DNA of 64,000 nt from NCBI GenBank assembly GCA_951813525.2, contig CATOTJ020000003.1:434001-498000 (forward strand). The letters run 5' to 3'. This DNA is from Thermohalobaculum sp951813525 (GTDB lineage: Bacteria; Pseudomonadota; Alphaproteobacteria; Rhodobacterales; Rhodobacteraceae). A model generated the notes under the pieces. The model made no database searches and had not been told where the DNA came from. It saw only the letters and a program-made list of their open reading frames with translations. Both the position numbers and the translations under genes were made by a program. How positions within the stretch are numbered: the first letter of the stretch is position 1; each line of letters opens with the position of its first letter. Positions 16,108-25,617 of this stretch are shown piece by piece.

Positions 16108-17070
16108 ATGTATAACATTACTCCGCCGTCTTGGTCTGTACCCGAGCGCCAAGTGACGCCTGAGGAGATCTTCCTGAATCGTCGGCAATGGCTGGCCGGT
16201 GCCGGTGCGCTTGTCGGATCGATTGCGACGGCGACCTCGGCGCACGCGCTGGCATCCGCTGAAAGCCCTTGGTCGCCAACGGCGCCGCGCAATCCCGCCT
16301 ATTCCGATGCTGGCAGGGCGATCACGCCGGAAGCCGACAACACGGCCTATAACAACTTTTACGAATTCGGCTCGCACAAACAAATCGCCCCGGCAGCACA
16401 GGCGCTGATCACCGATCCCTGGACGATCACGATCGACGGAATGGTGGAAAAACCGCTCCAGCTCAGCATCGACGATTTGATCGCGAAGATGCCCATCGAA
16501 GAACGCGTCTATCGCCACCGCTGCGTTGAAGCGTGGTCAATGGTCGTTCCCTGGATCGGGTTCGAGCTTTCCAAGCTTGTCGAACTGGCCAAACCGCTCT
16601 CCGGCGCGAAATATCTCAAATTCGAGACCTTCATGGCACCGTCGATTGCAAAGGGGCAACGCCAACACTGGTACCCCTGGCCTTACACTGAAGGGCTGTC
16701 GATGGCCGAGGCGACGAACGAGCTGCCCCTGATGGTAATCGGCGCCTATGGCAAGGTATTACACAAGCAATTCGGCGCCCCGATGCGCCTGCATGTGCCC
16801 TGGAAATATGGCTTCAAGTCGATCAAGTCGATCGAGAAAATCACGTTTACCGATACGCAGCCCAAAAGCTTTTGGGAGGAGCTGTTGGGCAACGAATACG
16901 GATTCTGGGCGAATGTGAACCCTGCGGTATCGCACCCCAGGTGGAGCCAGGCACGCGAGCGTGTCCTGGGCACCAGTGACAAAATCGACACGCAGATCTT
17001 TAACGGATACGGCGATCAGGTTGCCCATATCTATAAGGATATCGATGCGGGCGACCGTCTCTGGCGCTGA
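16108..17070 (+). CDS. msrP: protein-methionine-sulfoxide reductase catalytic subunit MsrP
   Basis: A 320-residue periplasmic molybdenum-cofactor enzyme (YedY/MsrP) that repairs oxidised methionine in envelope proteins. A twin-arginine signal is present (NRRQWLAGAGALVG, Arg-25/Arg-26). The molybdenum-ligand Cys is Cys-139 in YRHRCVEAWSMVVPW, and LHVPWKYGFKSIKSIEKI is characteristic. Length is normal. The usual membrane haem partner MsrQ does not follow; a convergent four-helix membrane protein is there instead. A strong terminator lies 30 bp downstream. Confidence 0.96.
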   Translation: MYNITPPSWSVPERQVTPEEIFLNRRQWLAGAGALVGSIATATSAHALASAESPWSPTAPRNPAYSDAGRAITPEADNTAYNNFYEFGSHKQIAPAAQALITDPWTITIDGMVEKPLQLSIDDLIAKMPIEERVYRHRCVEAWSMVVPWIGFELSKLVELAKPLSGAKYLKFETFMAPSIAKGQRQHWYPWPYTEGLSMAEATNELPLMVIGAYGKVLHKQFGAPMRLHVPWKYGFKSIKSIEKITFTDTQPKSFWEELLGNEYGFWANVNPAVSHPRWSQARERVLGTSDKIDTQIFNGYGDQVAHIYKDIDAGDRLWR

Positions 17071-17099
17071 TCGAGGCGCACCCGTCGATATAATATTGA

Positions 17100-17126
17100 G
17101 GGCGCCGCTCCGGGCGCCCTTTTTTC
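17100..17126 (+). terminator. rho-independent terminator of msrP
   Basis: Stem GGGCGCC (17100-17106) and GGCGCCC (17113-17119) with a 6-base loop, followed by a run of seven T. Confidence 0.92.
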
Positions 17127-17173
17127 ATTTCAGATTGGCCCGATCGTCGCGCCGCACATGGCTTACAAAGTTG

Positions 17174-17614
17174 TCAGGATCGAGCGGGCGCACCTTCATC
17201 ATCGGTCTCGGCACCTAAATCTTCGCTACGCAGCTTTCTGATCCGGCGCTCCAGCGCCCACCACGACATCAACGATGCCAGTGTTAGCAGAACGAAGAAT
17301 ACGATCACCGTCGATTGATCGGCCGCGGCGGTCTTTGCCCGCACTGCGTCCAAAAACAACGCCGATGCGCAGGCATGCACGATGGTCGCAGCAAAGACCA
17401 CACAGGCTGCGGCAATCGAGGCCGTTTCCAACATCGCGATCTGTTTACGGTTGGTCGATGTTCGGCTGACCACATGGGCCAACATCGCTCCGATTGCCGG
17501 ATAGGCGATCAACACCCAAAGCGGCGGTGTCACATGGCGTGACAGCAAAATGCCCAACATCAGCACCGCAATTGCGCCAGCGAACAGAAATCTCCAAAAA
17601 ACATCCCGTCTCAC
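17174..17614 (-). CDS. small polytopic membrane protein of unknown function
   Basis: About 146 residues with four predicted transmembrane helices (FLFAGAIAVLMLGILL, WVLIAYPAIGAMLAHVV, SIAAACVVFAATIVHACASA, TVIVFFVLLTLASLMSWW) and a charged cytoplasmic tail. GTG at 17614 is preferred because GGGAGA lies 6 bases upstream; the frame is open to an ATG at 17674. It is convergent with msrP. It is too short and has the wrong topology for MsrQ. No family was recognised. Confidence 0.65.
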   Translation of the reverse strand: MRRDVFWRFLFAGAIAVLMLGILLSRHVTPPLWVLIAYPAIGAMLAHVVSRTSTNRKQIAMLETASIAAACVVFAATIVHACASALFLDAVRAKTAAADQSTVIVFFVLLTLASLMSWWALERRIRKLRSEDLGAETDDEGAPARS

Positions 17615-17997
17615 GGCATCTCCCAGGCTTGAAATATCTCGCCGAAAACTTCGGCAGGACAACCAAATTCCCACTGGTCCGCGAATCGCGGATCCAGCAA
17701 TGAAGTGCCCCCAAATTCAATATTCAGATAGCCACGTAACGCTTTGAAAACAGGTGATACTCACGCTTCGACTTGCACCAAGTCTTTCGTATGACTTGGG
17801 CAAAAAAAAGGCCGGGCAATGCCCGGCCAGTTCAACAGGGAGGTATCACAATCTGAAGCGCCGAAGCGCTTCGAGAAAAAACATAAGGTCCGCCTGCACC
17901 GTTCGCAAGCGCAACCGGTCAAATCTGTGGCAAAGCTGCTATGCATCTGTTGCAAATCTAACGCATCATTTGTCGATACTGCGGGTGCGAGTGACCG
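17615..17997. other. intergenic region carrying the LysR terminator
   Basis: About 380 bp with no convincing gene. It contains the minus-strand terminator at 17802-17828 and a 12-bp perfect palindrome CGAAGCGCTTCG at about 17863-17874. The stretch from there to the LysR stop would be its 3' untranslated region. Confidence 0.5.
17802..17828 (-). terminator. rho-independent terminator, minus strand
   Basis: On the minus strand GGCCGGGC, loop ATT, GCCCGGCC, then eight T. An 8-bp perfect stem. It probably ends the transcript of the LysR gene whose stop is at 17998, leaving a 3' UTR of about 170 bases. Confidence 0.88.
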
Positions 17998-18900
17998 TTA
18001 GGCCGCACTTTCCTCGCCATCACGCACGAATTCCGCCACTTGCGCCAACAGGAAATCACGGAACGCAAGTACCCGCTGTGACCTGCGCAATTCCTGTGGA
18101 TAGCAGAAAAAGATCGTGAAGCTTTCCGACACATCCTCGGGCATCACGTTTACAAGCTCGGGATATCCACGCGTTACATAGTCCGGAAGCGCCGCAATCC
18201 CCAACCCGGCCAGTGCCGCTTTCAGGACGCCGAAATAGCTGTTCATTGTCAGATGCGAGTTGCGCTCGTTTGAAAATTTGGAGGACAACCACAACCGCGA
18301 CTCCTCGGGTTGCGGGGCGTCCGGGCTAAAGCAAATGAACCGGCGCTCGATCAGATCCCTGTCAGTCTCGGGCGTGCCCTTTCCGGCCAGGTATTCCTGT
18401 GATCCGTAAAGCCGCATCCGGCTATCCATCAACGGGCGGCGGATCAGATCCTGCTGAGTCGGCGCGCCAAACCTGATCGCGATATCGGCCTCGCGCATAC
18501 CCAGATCCAAAGTGCCTTCCGTCAGAATCAGGCTGACCGACAAGTCCGGGTAGGCTTCGTCTAGCGCCGGCAGGCGCGGTGCCAGCCAAGTCGTGCCAAA
18601 GCCTGCCGTCGTCGTGACCTTCAGATCACCATAGACCTCATCCTTCAGGTCCCGGATGCGCGCCGCCGCATGGGTCAGACGCTTGGTCATCTCGACGGTT
18701 GCTTGGTATAGAAGTTCGCCCTGTTCGGTCAGCAACAGCCCGCGCGCATGGCGGTGAAACAGGGTCGATCCCAATTGCTCTTCCAGCCCGCGGATCTGAC
18801 GAGAGATCGCAGATTGGCTCAGGTGCAGCTGATCGCCCGCATGGGTGAGCGACCCCGCATCTGCGACCGCATGAAAAACGCGCAGCTTGTCCCAGTCCAT
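17998..18900 (-). CDS. LysR family transcriptional regulator
   Basis: 300 residues. The N-terminal winged HTH (LRVFHAVADAGSLTHAGDQL HLSQSAISRQIRGLEEQLG, split here) covers residues 6-60, followed by a linker helix and a substrate-binding domain (YGDLKVTTTAGFGTTWLAPR to GIAALPDYV). It closely fits the CbbR/LysR fold but carries no diagnostic effector motif. The neighbouring gene at 19154 is divergent by 253 bp and is an exported protein, a possible target. No other target is suggested. Confidence 0.92.
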   Translation of the reverse strand: MDWDKLRVFHAVADAGSLTHAGDQLHLSQSAISRQIRGLEEQLGSTLFHRHARGLLLTEQGELLYQATVEMTKRLTHAAARIRDLKDEVYGDLKVTTTAGFGTTWLAPRLPALDEAYPDLSVSLILTEGTLDLGMREADIAIRFGAPTQQDLIRRPLMDSRMRLYGSQEYLAGKGTPETDRDLIERRFICFSPDAPQPEESRLWLSSKFSNERNSHLTMNSYFGVLKAALAGLGIAALPDYVTRGYPELVNVMPEDVSESFTIFFCYPQELRRSQRVLAFRDFLLAQVAEFVRDGEESAA

Positions 18901-19153
18901 GATCCGCTATCCGGTTATTGCCTGCCTGCCGCAGCGAGTATCGCAGATCGAGCCGAATGCGAAAAGGGGGGCGGCAGATGGTCCCGTTCTATGCCGCCGG
19001 GGTCTTGGCCCGTCAGCGTTCAATCTGATGTTTTGGCCGCACGCCGATCCATAACCCTGTGCACGAAATCGTTTCAGGGTGCGCCGTTTGTGCGTTTGCC
19101 TCTGCGCGGCGTCGTGCCTATTCTGAAGTGTCACTTGGACGGGGTCTTATCAA

Positions 19154-20002
19154 ATGCGTTTTCTCTCAATGCTGTGTGTGGTTGCGGTGTGGCTTGTTTC
19201 GGTCAGTGCTGCCTCGGCTGCCGATCGGCTCAATGGGCGATACTATGGGATCGACGATGCCACCGGTGCGACGATCATTATCCGCCCATCGGGAAATGGT
19301 TATGTCGGCACCTTTTATGACCCCCAGGGACAGAGCGAAGATTTCAAAGCTGAAGCGATCGACGATACCGCCGAGGCCGAGCTGTCCATGGATGGCCGTG
19401 TGGTTCTGTTGCGCATGGCCCCCCTGCCTTATGGCGCTCAGGTCTCGATCGTTCCCTACGGACCGGACGGCAAGCTGATCATCGATGCCTCGCGCTCGCT
19501 GGGCTTTCTGCGGGAAGGCGTCCGGGTCCCCGAAGCGCCCAAGGACTTTCTTGCCGCGCCGCGCGCCGGGTGCCGACGGATTGCGGCCTACTCGTTCCTG
19601 GTCTCCTACGAGTTCTGGGACCCGTCGGGGGTAATGAACGGCTTTTTGTGCCTGCCCGAGCGGGCCCGCACGCTGATGCGGTTCTTTCCGGCGATCAAGC
19701 TGGATGTCGTCTGGAAGATCTGCCTTGCACCTGACAACAATGCGGCGCTGTCACTGGCGCTGCGCGGGACGGGCCTGGATTGCAAAACTGTGATCCCAGC
19801 GATTGCCGGCATCCAACGCCGGGGCCAATTTGATCGCTACAAAAAGGAAGTCGCGGCCGAGCGTCGGGTGCTGACCATGGCAATGCGCTGCGGCGAGGGA
19901 TACCCGGAAACCAAGCAAAATTGCGAGCAGGCGGCTCGGGGTATGCAACAAGCGGCGCTGTCCCTGCGCTCGCCGTCGGACGTATTGCGTAACTATCGCT
20001 AA
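19154..20002 (+). CDS. exported protein of unknown function
   Basis: 282 residues. Signal peptide MRFLSMLCVVAVWLVSVSAA with cleavage near ASA-ADR. The first part of the mature protein looks like a small beta-barrel (LNGRYYGIDDATGATIIIRP, GNGYVGTFYDPQGQ). The second half is helical with four Cys (GCRR, FLCLPER, KICLAPD, LDCKT, plus MRCGEG and KQNCEQ) that could form disulfides in the periplasm. No known family was recognised. Convergent with scpB and divergent from the LysR gene. Confidence 0.75.
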   Translation: MRFLSMLCVVAVWLVSVSAASAADRLNGRYYGIDDATGATIIIRPSGNGYVGTFYDPQGQSEDFKAEAIDDTAEAELSMDGRVVLLRMAPLPYGAQVSIVPYGPDGKLIIDASRSLGFLREGVRVPEAPKDFLAAPRAGCRRIAAYSFLVSYEFWDPSGVMNGFLCLPERARTLMRFFPAIKLDVVWKICLAPDNNAALSLALRGTGLDCKTVIPAIAGIQRRGQFDRYKKEVAAERRVLTMAMRCGEGYPETKQNCEQAARGMQQAALSLRSPSDVLRNYR

Positions 20003-20089
20003 CCGGTTCGGACTGTCTTACCGGCGCACGGGCGTCCTGCGCCCACTACGACATGGGATCACTGCCCGGACAGCGGTGCGATAGCCGCC

Positions 20090-20824
20090 CTATTCGCCGC
20101 CGGACCGGTCAGGCGCGGTGCCAACCCCCTCCGATGCGTCCGGACCTTCGTCGTCGGCGTTGAAATCATCTTCGTTGCCATCCGCCACAGGCGTTTCGAA
20201 CATGTCCCCGGTGCTGTCACCGTCATGAGCTTCGGGATCGTCGCCCTCGCCCGGTGGCCGATTTTCCAGAAGGCCAGCCGCGCGCAGTTCCTTGATGCCG
20301 GGCAGGTCGCGTGCGGATTCGAGACCGAAGTGATCCAGAAAGACCTGGGTCGTCACGAAGGTAACCGGTCGGCCCGGCGTATCACGGCGTCGGCCGAGTT
20401 TGATCCAATCCAGTTCCAGCAGCAGATCCAACGTCCCGCGAGAGACGGAAACGCCGCGGATCTCCTCGATCTCGGCCCTTGTTGTCGGTTGGTGATAGGC
20501 AATGATCGCCAAGGTCTCGATCGCGGCACGTGACAGTTTGCGTGTCTCCTGCGCTTCGCGCCGCATCAAATGGCCCAGATCGGGCGCCGTCCGAAAGGCC
20601 CAGGCCGGACCGATGCGCACCAGATGAACGCCGCGCCCCTCATAACGTTTTCGCAACGATTCAATCGCGGCCGCCGCATCGGCATTGTGCGGCAAGCGTT
20701 CCTCGATCTGCGGGCGGGTCATCGGTTCGGCACTGGCGAACAGGATGGCCTCGACCATCCGCTCCAATTCCGGCAGCGGCGGCGCCTGGAACAGCGCCTC
20801 TTCCGGCGCAGCATCGTCGCTCAC
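20090..20824 (-). CDS. scpB: segregation and condensation protein B
   Basis: A 244-residue kleisin-associated winged-helix protein of the SMC-ScpAB condensin, which compacts and segregates the chromosome. Motifs: LERMVEAILFASAEPMTRPQ at the start, ETLAIIAYHQPTTRAEIEEI, and VFLDHFGLESARDLPGIKEL. A long acidic C-terminal tail (GEGDDPEAHDGDSTGDMFET and beyond) is common in this group. GTG start at 20824 overlaps the scpA stop by 4 bases (GTGA), so the genes are translationally coupled. tatABC, which often follows scpB in alphaproteobacteria, is absent here. Confidence 0.93.
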   Translation of the reverse strand: MSDDAAPEEALFQAPPLPELERMVEAILFASAEPMTRPQIEERLPHNADAAAAIESLRKRYEGRGVHLVRIGPAWAFRTAPDLGHLMRREAQETRKLSRAAIETLAIIAYHQPTTRAEIEEIRGVSVSRGTLDLLLELDWIKLGRRRDTPGRPVTFVTTQVFLDHFGLESARDLPGIKELRAAGLLENRPPGEGDDPEAHDGDSTGDMFETPVADGNEDDFNADDEGPDASEGVGTAPDRSGGE

Positions 20825-21657
20825 GCCGGGGTGTCCTGAATGCGGTCGCGCAGAAAGATCGGGGAAAACGTTCCCTCTTGCCGGATCTCGATCTCGCCGC
20901 GCTTGGCCAATTCCAACATCGCCGTAAAGGAGGAGGCCATGGCTGACCGGCGTTTGGCCGGTTGCAACGCCCAACCCTCCGGCAGAAAACGCGATAGCGT
21001 CTCCCATTCCGGGATCTGACCAACCAGCTTTTTCAGACGCTCCAGCGCACGCTCGACCGGCATGATTTCGGAAAGATCAAAGCTCAACGGGGCGTATTCG
21101 GCCTTTGTCTGCACGCGGGCATAGGCCTTCAGCAGATCGGACAACGAAGCGTTCCAGGTGGTCTGACGGCGCACGACCACCGCCTCTTCCATACCCCGCC
21201 TGAAGAAATCCCGGCCCAACTGGTCGCGGCCCATCAGCCGCGCCGCAGCGGTCCGCATGGCCTCCAACCGCTCCAACTGGAAGGCCAGATGTGCAGCCAG
21301 ATCTTCGCCCGACGGGCCGTCCTCATCCTCTTTCGGCAGCAACAGCCGTGACTTCAGAAACGCCAACCATGCCGCCATGACCAGATAATCTGCCGCCAGT
21401 TCCAGACGCAGCGTGTGCGCCTTTTCGATGAAGGCCAGATACTGCTCGGCCAGTTGCAGGACCGAGATCTTGGAGAGATCGACCTTCTGTGTCCGCGCCA
21501 GCATCAACAAAAGGTCCAGCGGCCCCTCAAATCCGTCGACATCGACATTCAGCGTCTCGGCCGCAATCGCTTCGGAATCCCGGGGCGGCGTGTCGAAAGG
21601 GACCGTTTCAATGGACGAATTGTCGATGGCGGCCTTACCGGCAGAAATTTCAGACAT
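20821..21657 (-). CDS. scpA: segregation and condensation protein A
   Basis: The 278-residue kleisin subunit that bridges SMC heads and binds ScpB. Characteristic motifs: DGFEGPLDLLLMLARTQKVD and LAADYLVMAAWLAFLKSRLL, with a C-terminal winged helix (FTAMLELAKRGEIEIRQEGTF). It overlaps nagZ upstream by 8 bases and scpB downstream by 4, so the three are read as one transcript. Length is normal. Confidence 0.95.
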   Translation of the reverse strand: MSEISAGKAAIDNSSIETVPFDTPPRDSEAIAAETLNVDVDGFEGPLDLLLMLARTQKVDLSKISVLQLAEQYLAFIEKAHTLRLELAADYLVMAAWLAFLKSRLLLPKEDEDGPSGEDLAAHLAFQLERLEAMRTAAARLMGRDQLGRDFFRRGMEEAVVVRRQTTWNASLSDLLKAYARVQTKAEYAPLSFDLSEIMPVERALERLKKLVGQIPEWETLSRFLPEGWALQPAKRRSAMASSFTAMLELAKRGEIEIRQEGTFSPIFLRDRIQDTPA

Positions 21658-22630
21658 GCTCTACCTCGGTCACTGGCGCCGCTGTCACCGGCGCTCTACG
21701 CAATGCCAAGGCCCGGTTCGACCGGGCCTCTGCTTCCGGTGCCAGGGCTGAAACCGCACCGGCAATATCTACCATCTCGTCCATTTCGCCATTGCAGTGA
21801 AGCACCAGATCGCACCCGGCAGCAATGGCCAAATCGGCGCGCTCGGCCATCGGACCAGCCAAAGCGTGCATCGAAAGGTCGTCTGTCATCAGCAAACCGT
21901 CAAAGCCTAATTCGCCGCGGATCAGCCGAACTGCAGCAGGCGACAGTGTCGCGCAGGCATCCGGATCGACGGCATCATAAACAATATGCGCGGTCATCCC
22001 CAGCGCCGCGTCACGCATGGATCGGAACGGCAGGAAATCGGCCTGACGCAGCTCGGCCAAGGTCGCGGTGACCCGCGGCAACGCTTCGTGGCTGTCGGCC
22101 AATGCACGGCCATGACCGGGAAGATGCTTGATCACCGGCAGCACACCGCCAGCCAGAAGGGCCGCAGCCGCCTCTCGTCCACGCAGCGCGATCTCGCCGG
22201 GCGTCCAGCCGAACGCGCGGTCTCCGATGATCGGGTGGGCGTTGGGTTGCGGCACGTCCAGTACCGGGACGCAGTTCACATCGATACCAACATCACGCAG
22301 CTCAGCAGCGATCGCCAAATACCTATCGGTAATCGCCGCGTGCAGTGCCATTTCGCCCTCTGCCTCGTCGCAGAGATCGCGCATCGGTTCCCATTTACTC
22401 CAATGTGGCGGGCCGAGCCGCTGCACCCGGCCACCTTCCTGATCGATCAGGACAGGTGCATTCCAACCGACCGCGTCGCGCAACGAACCCGTCAGGCGGC
22501 GCACCTGATCGGGTGTGTCGATATTGCGGGCAAAAAGGATGAACCCCCAGGGGTCGGCATCGCGGAAGAACGCGGATTCCGCCGGGCTGGGGGCGGTCCC
22601 CTCCAGCCCATAGATGGCGGCCTGCACCAT
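21650..22630 (-). CDS. nagZ: beta-N-acetylhexosaminidase NagZ
   Basis: A 326-residue GH3 enzyme of the cytosolic peptidoglycan recycling pathway, which removes GlcNAc from anhydro-muropeptides. The signature KHLPGHG (168-174) and DSHEALP (Asp-179, His-181) supply the acid/base dyad; the nucleophile is in TDDLSMHAL (Asp-250/251). Other family blocks are DQEGGRVQRL and VDVNCVPVLDV-like VNCVPVLDV. It sits between the SPOR gene (3-bp gap) and scpA, in the conserved argS-SPOR-nagZ-scpAB order. Confidence 0.95.
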   Translation of the reverse strand: MVQAAIYGLEGTAPSPAESAFFRDADPWGFILFARNIDTPDQVRRLTGSLRDAVGWNAPVLIDQEGGRVQRLGPPHWSKWEPMRDLCDEAEGEMALHAAITDRYLAIAAELRDVGIDVNCVPVLDVPQPNAHPIIGDRAFGWTPGEIALRGREAAAALLAGGVLPVIKHLPGHGRALADSHEALPRVTATLAELRQADFLPFRSMRDAALGMTAHIVYDAVDPDACATLSPAAVRLIRGELGFDGLLMTDDLSMHALAGPMAERADLAIAAGCDLVLHCNGEMDEMVDIAGAVSALAPEAEARSNRALALRRAPVTAAPVTEVEHV

Positions 22631-22633
22631 AGG

Positions 22634-23671
22634 CTAGGAATTCCGCGCGACGATGCAGTCCTGATTGCGCGCCTTCAATGCCTGACAGACCGATACGGCC
22701 TCGGCCCGGGACGCAAATGGCCCGACACGCAGGCGATAGAACGTGGTTCCGCCGGACACTGTCGTTTGCACAGCCAGGGCGCGGCCTCGCAGGACATCGG
22801 CATTCGCCTTGCTGATCCGGCTCCACAGCTTCACAACCGCGCCGCGATCAGGGTCAGCGGCCAGCTGGATCTGAAAGGCCGAAGTCGCGGCCTTGGTAAT
22901 CAGGTCGGTCTCGGCCGTCTCGGCTGTCTTCGCGGCCGCTTCATTTCGCGCAACCAGGTTGGTCGGGCGCCGCGGCGCTGTCGGGCTGGCATCCGGTGCA
23001 AATTCGGTGGAATCCGGAAAGCGGATCTCCTCGTCCGCAATGGTTGCCGTCTCCTCGGTTGCCGCCTCCTCATTCACCTCTGTATCCAGGGCGGCGACCT
23101 TTTCGTCCGTGGCTTCCGCCCCCGATTCAGCTTCGGTCGTGGCTGAGGCATCCTCTGGCGAACCCGCCTCAGCGCCCGTTTTGTCATCTGTGACCGGACG
23201 CTTCGGGGCGGCGACGGCCTCCTTGGGCGCAACCTCATCGACGGCGCGTTCGATCTCGGCCTTAAGCGGATCTTCAGTGATCGCCTCGCTGTCGGCCTTT
23301 TCCTCCGGCACCTCCAATTCGCCCATCGCGATATCTTCTCGCTTGGGTACTGCCGGTTCCGGCGCGATCACGGCAGCCCCGGCACTGACCGAAGCGCCAT
23401 CCGCGGCGTCATAGCTTGTGATCCCCTGGTGCGGGGTTTTGGCCCCGCCCGGATCATCGGGGATGCGTTTCGCCGCGCTCGCCTCGGCCCGGATAATCGG
23501 GACGTTTCGCGCATCGCGGTCGCCGAGGCGATAGAACCAAACACCCATCGCAAAGATGATGCCAAGCGCCGCCGTCGCGCCAATAGCTGTCGATACACCC
23601 GCTTTCATACGGGCCATGAACGAAAGGCCGCCAGGCGCTTCGTCAAAATAGTCAGGGCTGTTATTAGTCAT
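22634..23671 (-). CDS. SPOR domain-containing cell-division/envelope protein
   Basis: 345 residues. A short cytoplasmic N-terminus, one transmembrane helix (AIGATAALGIIFAMGVWFY), a long acidic Ala/Glu-rich periplasmic linker (about 90-255), and a C-terminal SPOR domain (FQIQLAADPDRGAVVKLWSR ... TFYRLRVGPFASRAEAVSVC) that binds denuded septal glycan. Start ATG at 23671 (MTNNSPDYFDEAP); an upstream ATG adds 7 residues. It lies between argS and nagZ and is conserved there in alphaproteobacteria. Confidence 0.9.
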   Translation of the reverse strand: MTNNSPDYFDEAPGGLSFMARMKAGVSTAIGATAALGIIFAMGVWFYRLGDRDARNVPIIRAEASAAKRIPDDPGGAKTPHQGITSYDAADGASVSAGAAVIAPEPAVPKREDIAMGELEVPEEKADSEAITEDPLKAEIERAVDEVAPKEAVAAPKRPVTDDKTGAEAGSPEDASATTEAESGAEATDEKVAALDTEVNEEAATEETATIADEEIRFPDSTEFAPDASPTAPRRPTNLVARNEAAAKTAETAETDLITKAATSAFQIQLAADPDRGAVVKLWSRISKANADVLRGRALAVQTTVSGGTTFYRLRVGPFASRAEAVSVCQALKARNQDCIVARNS

Positions 23672-23742
23672 TGTTCTGCCTGTCCCTCGCATTGTTGCGA
23701 GTATCCCGCCTCAGGCTCCGAACATGCTGCCGTTTGCGGTCT

Positions 23743-25476
23743 TTACATTTCATCCATCGGAGCCACACCCAGAATACCAAGACCGGCGCAAATGACAACT
23801 CTGACGGCCATGACCATGGCCAAACGGGCCGCGGTCAAAGCCGGCTGATCGGGGCGGACAAAACGCAATTCAGGGTTGTCCTGCCCGCGATTCCATTGGG
23901 CATTAAACTCTGAGGCCAGTTCGTAAAGATAAAATGTGGCGCGATGTGGTTCATGATGGTTAGCGGCCGTCTCGACCAGCCGCGGCCATTCGGCAAGCTG
24001 ACGCAAGACCGAAAGCTCACCCGGATCGGTCAGCAGCGACAGATCGGCGGCCGTGACGTCCGGTGTCACGCCCTCTTCGTGGGCACGCCGGAACGCCGAG
24101 TGGGTCCGGGCATGGGCATATTGCACATACCAGACCGGGTTTTCCTTGGCCTGCTCAAGTGCCTTGGTGAAGTCGAAATCGAGCGGAGCGTCGTTCTTCC
24201 GGGTCAGCATCGTAAAGCGTGTGACGTCCGGACCGACTTCATCCAACACATCACGAAGCGTGATGAAGGTCCCTGCACGCTTGGACATTTTGAACTCGGC
24301 GCCGTCCTTTAACAGGCGCACCAACTGACACAGCTTGATGTCCAGCGGCACATTGTTGTCAGACAGCGCGGCAACCGCGGCCTTCATTCGTTTGACATAA
24401 CCGCCATGGTCAGCCCCCAGCACATCGATCAGCAGATCATATCCGCGGTCGACCTTGTTCTTGTGATAGGCAATGTCCGGCGCGAAATATGTCCACGATC
24501 CATCGGCCTTCTTGATCGGGCGGTCGACGTCATCGCCATAGGCGGTCGAGCGGAACAGCGTTTGGGGACGAGGTTCCCAATCTTCCGGTTTTTTGCCTTT
24601 GGGCGGCTCCAGCGTGCCGACATAGACCAAATCACGCGATTCGAGGTCCTCCAGGGTCGCCTCGATCGGGCCGTTGCCGAAAAGTGACTTCTCCGAGAAA
24701 AACACGTCCATGTGCACGCCAAGCCCGGCGAGGTCGTCGCGGATCTGATCCATCATCGCATCGGTGGCAAAGGCGCGGACCGTCGGCAGCCACTCGTCTT
24801 CCGGCGCCGACAACAAGGTATCGCCGAACTTTTCCTTCAGCGCCTGACCCACAGGGATCAGATAGTCGCCCGGATAAAGACCTTCGGCGATTTCGATTTG
24901 CTCGCCCATCGCTTCGCGGTACCGCAGATAGGCCGCGCGGGCCACTACGTCGACCTGTGCGCCGCCGTCATTGATGTAGTATTCGCGGGTCACATCGTAC
25001 CCAGCGAAATCCAGCAATGAAGCCAAGGCATCGCCAAACACCGCGCCCCTTGTGTGCCCGACATGCAATGGACCGGTCGGATTGGCCGAGACGAACTCGA
25101 CATTGACCCTCTTACCTGACCCCATCGTCGAGCGACCGAAATCGTCGCCGGTGTGCAACGCCGCGGCGGCGACCCGCTGCCAGGCGGCATCGGGCAGACG
25201 CAAATTAATAAAGCCCGGGCCAGCGACCGTGACCTCGGAGATGTTGCGGCTGTGCTTCAGCTTTTCGGCCAGCGCATCGGCCAGATCGCGCGGTTTCATC
25301 CTTGCCTGCTTGGCCAGCACCATGGCGGCGTTAGTCGCCATGTCGCCATGGGCAGCGTCCCGTGGCGGGTCGACCGTGACATTCGCTGTGTCCAGATCGC
25401 CCGGCAACACGCCGTCGGCCGAAAGCGCGGCGACAGCGGCGATCACCTGGGTCTTGATCTCGGCGAATAGGTTCAT
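23743..25476 (-). CDS. argS: arginine--tRNA ligase
   Basis: A 577-residue class I aminoacyl-tRNA synthetase. The HIGH-equivalent is PLHVGHTRGA (138-141 HVGH) and the KMSKS-equivalent is FKMSKRAGTF. N-terminal Add-1 domain (residues 1-100) and the C-terminal DALR anticodon-binding domain (NPVWYVQYAHARTHSAFRRA onward) are both complete. Start ATG at 25476 (MNLFAEIKTQ); the frame is open a little further upstream. It heads the argS-SPOR-nagZ-scpA-scpB run. Confidence 0.97.
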   Translation of the reverse strand: MNLFAEIKTQVIAAVAALSADGVLPGDLDTANVTVDPPRDAAHGDMATNAAMVLAKQARMKPRDLADALAEKLKHSRNISEVTVAGPGFINLRLPDAAWQRVAAAALHTGDDFGRSTMGSGKRVNVEFVSANPTGPLHVGHTRGAVFGDALASLLDFAGYDVTREYYINDGGAQVDVVARAAYLRYREAMGEQIEIAEGLYPGDYLIPVGQALKEKFGDTLLSAPEDEWLPTVRAFATDAMMDQIRDDLAGLGVHMDVFFSEKSLFGNGPIEATLEDLESRDLVYVGTLEPPKGKKPEDWEPRPQTLFRSTAYGDDVDRPIKKADGSWTYFAPDIAYHKNKVDRGYDLLIDVLGADHGGYVKRMKAAVAALSDNNVPLDIKLCQLVRLLKDGAEFKMSKRAGTFITLRDVLDEVGPDVTRFTMLTRKNDAPLDFDFTKALEQAKENPVWYVQYAHARTHSAFRRAHEEGVTPDVTAADLSLLTDPGELSVLRQLAEWPRLVETAANHHEPHRATFYLYELASEFNAQWNRGQDNPELRFVRPDQPALTAARLAMVMAVRVVICAGLGILGVAPMDEM

Positions 25477-25617
25477 CGTTTCGATCCCTGATGTCTGGCC
25501 CTGAATGCTGTGGCGCGCGCCTAGCACGATTGGGCGAACTTGTCAGCGCGCGAATTGGTCCAGAGCGTTTGCGCCGGAGGGATGGTAAATGTTCATGTTT
25601 TATTCTATGCTTGGCGC

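Noticed and set aside
21986..23146. Plus-strand ORF of 386 codons
   Set aside because: Antisense to nagZ and the SPOR gene; low-complexity Arg/His composition.
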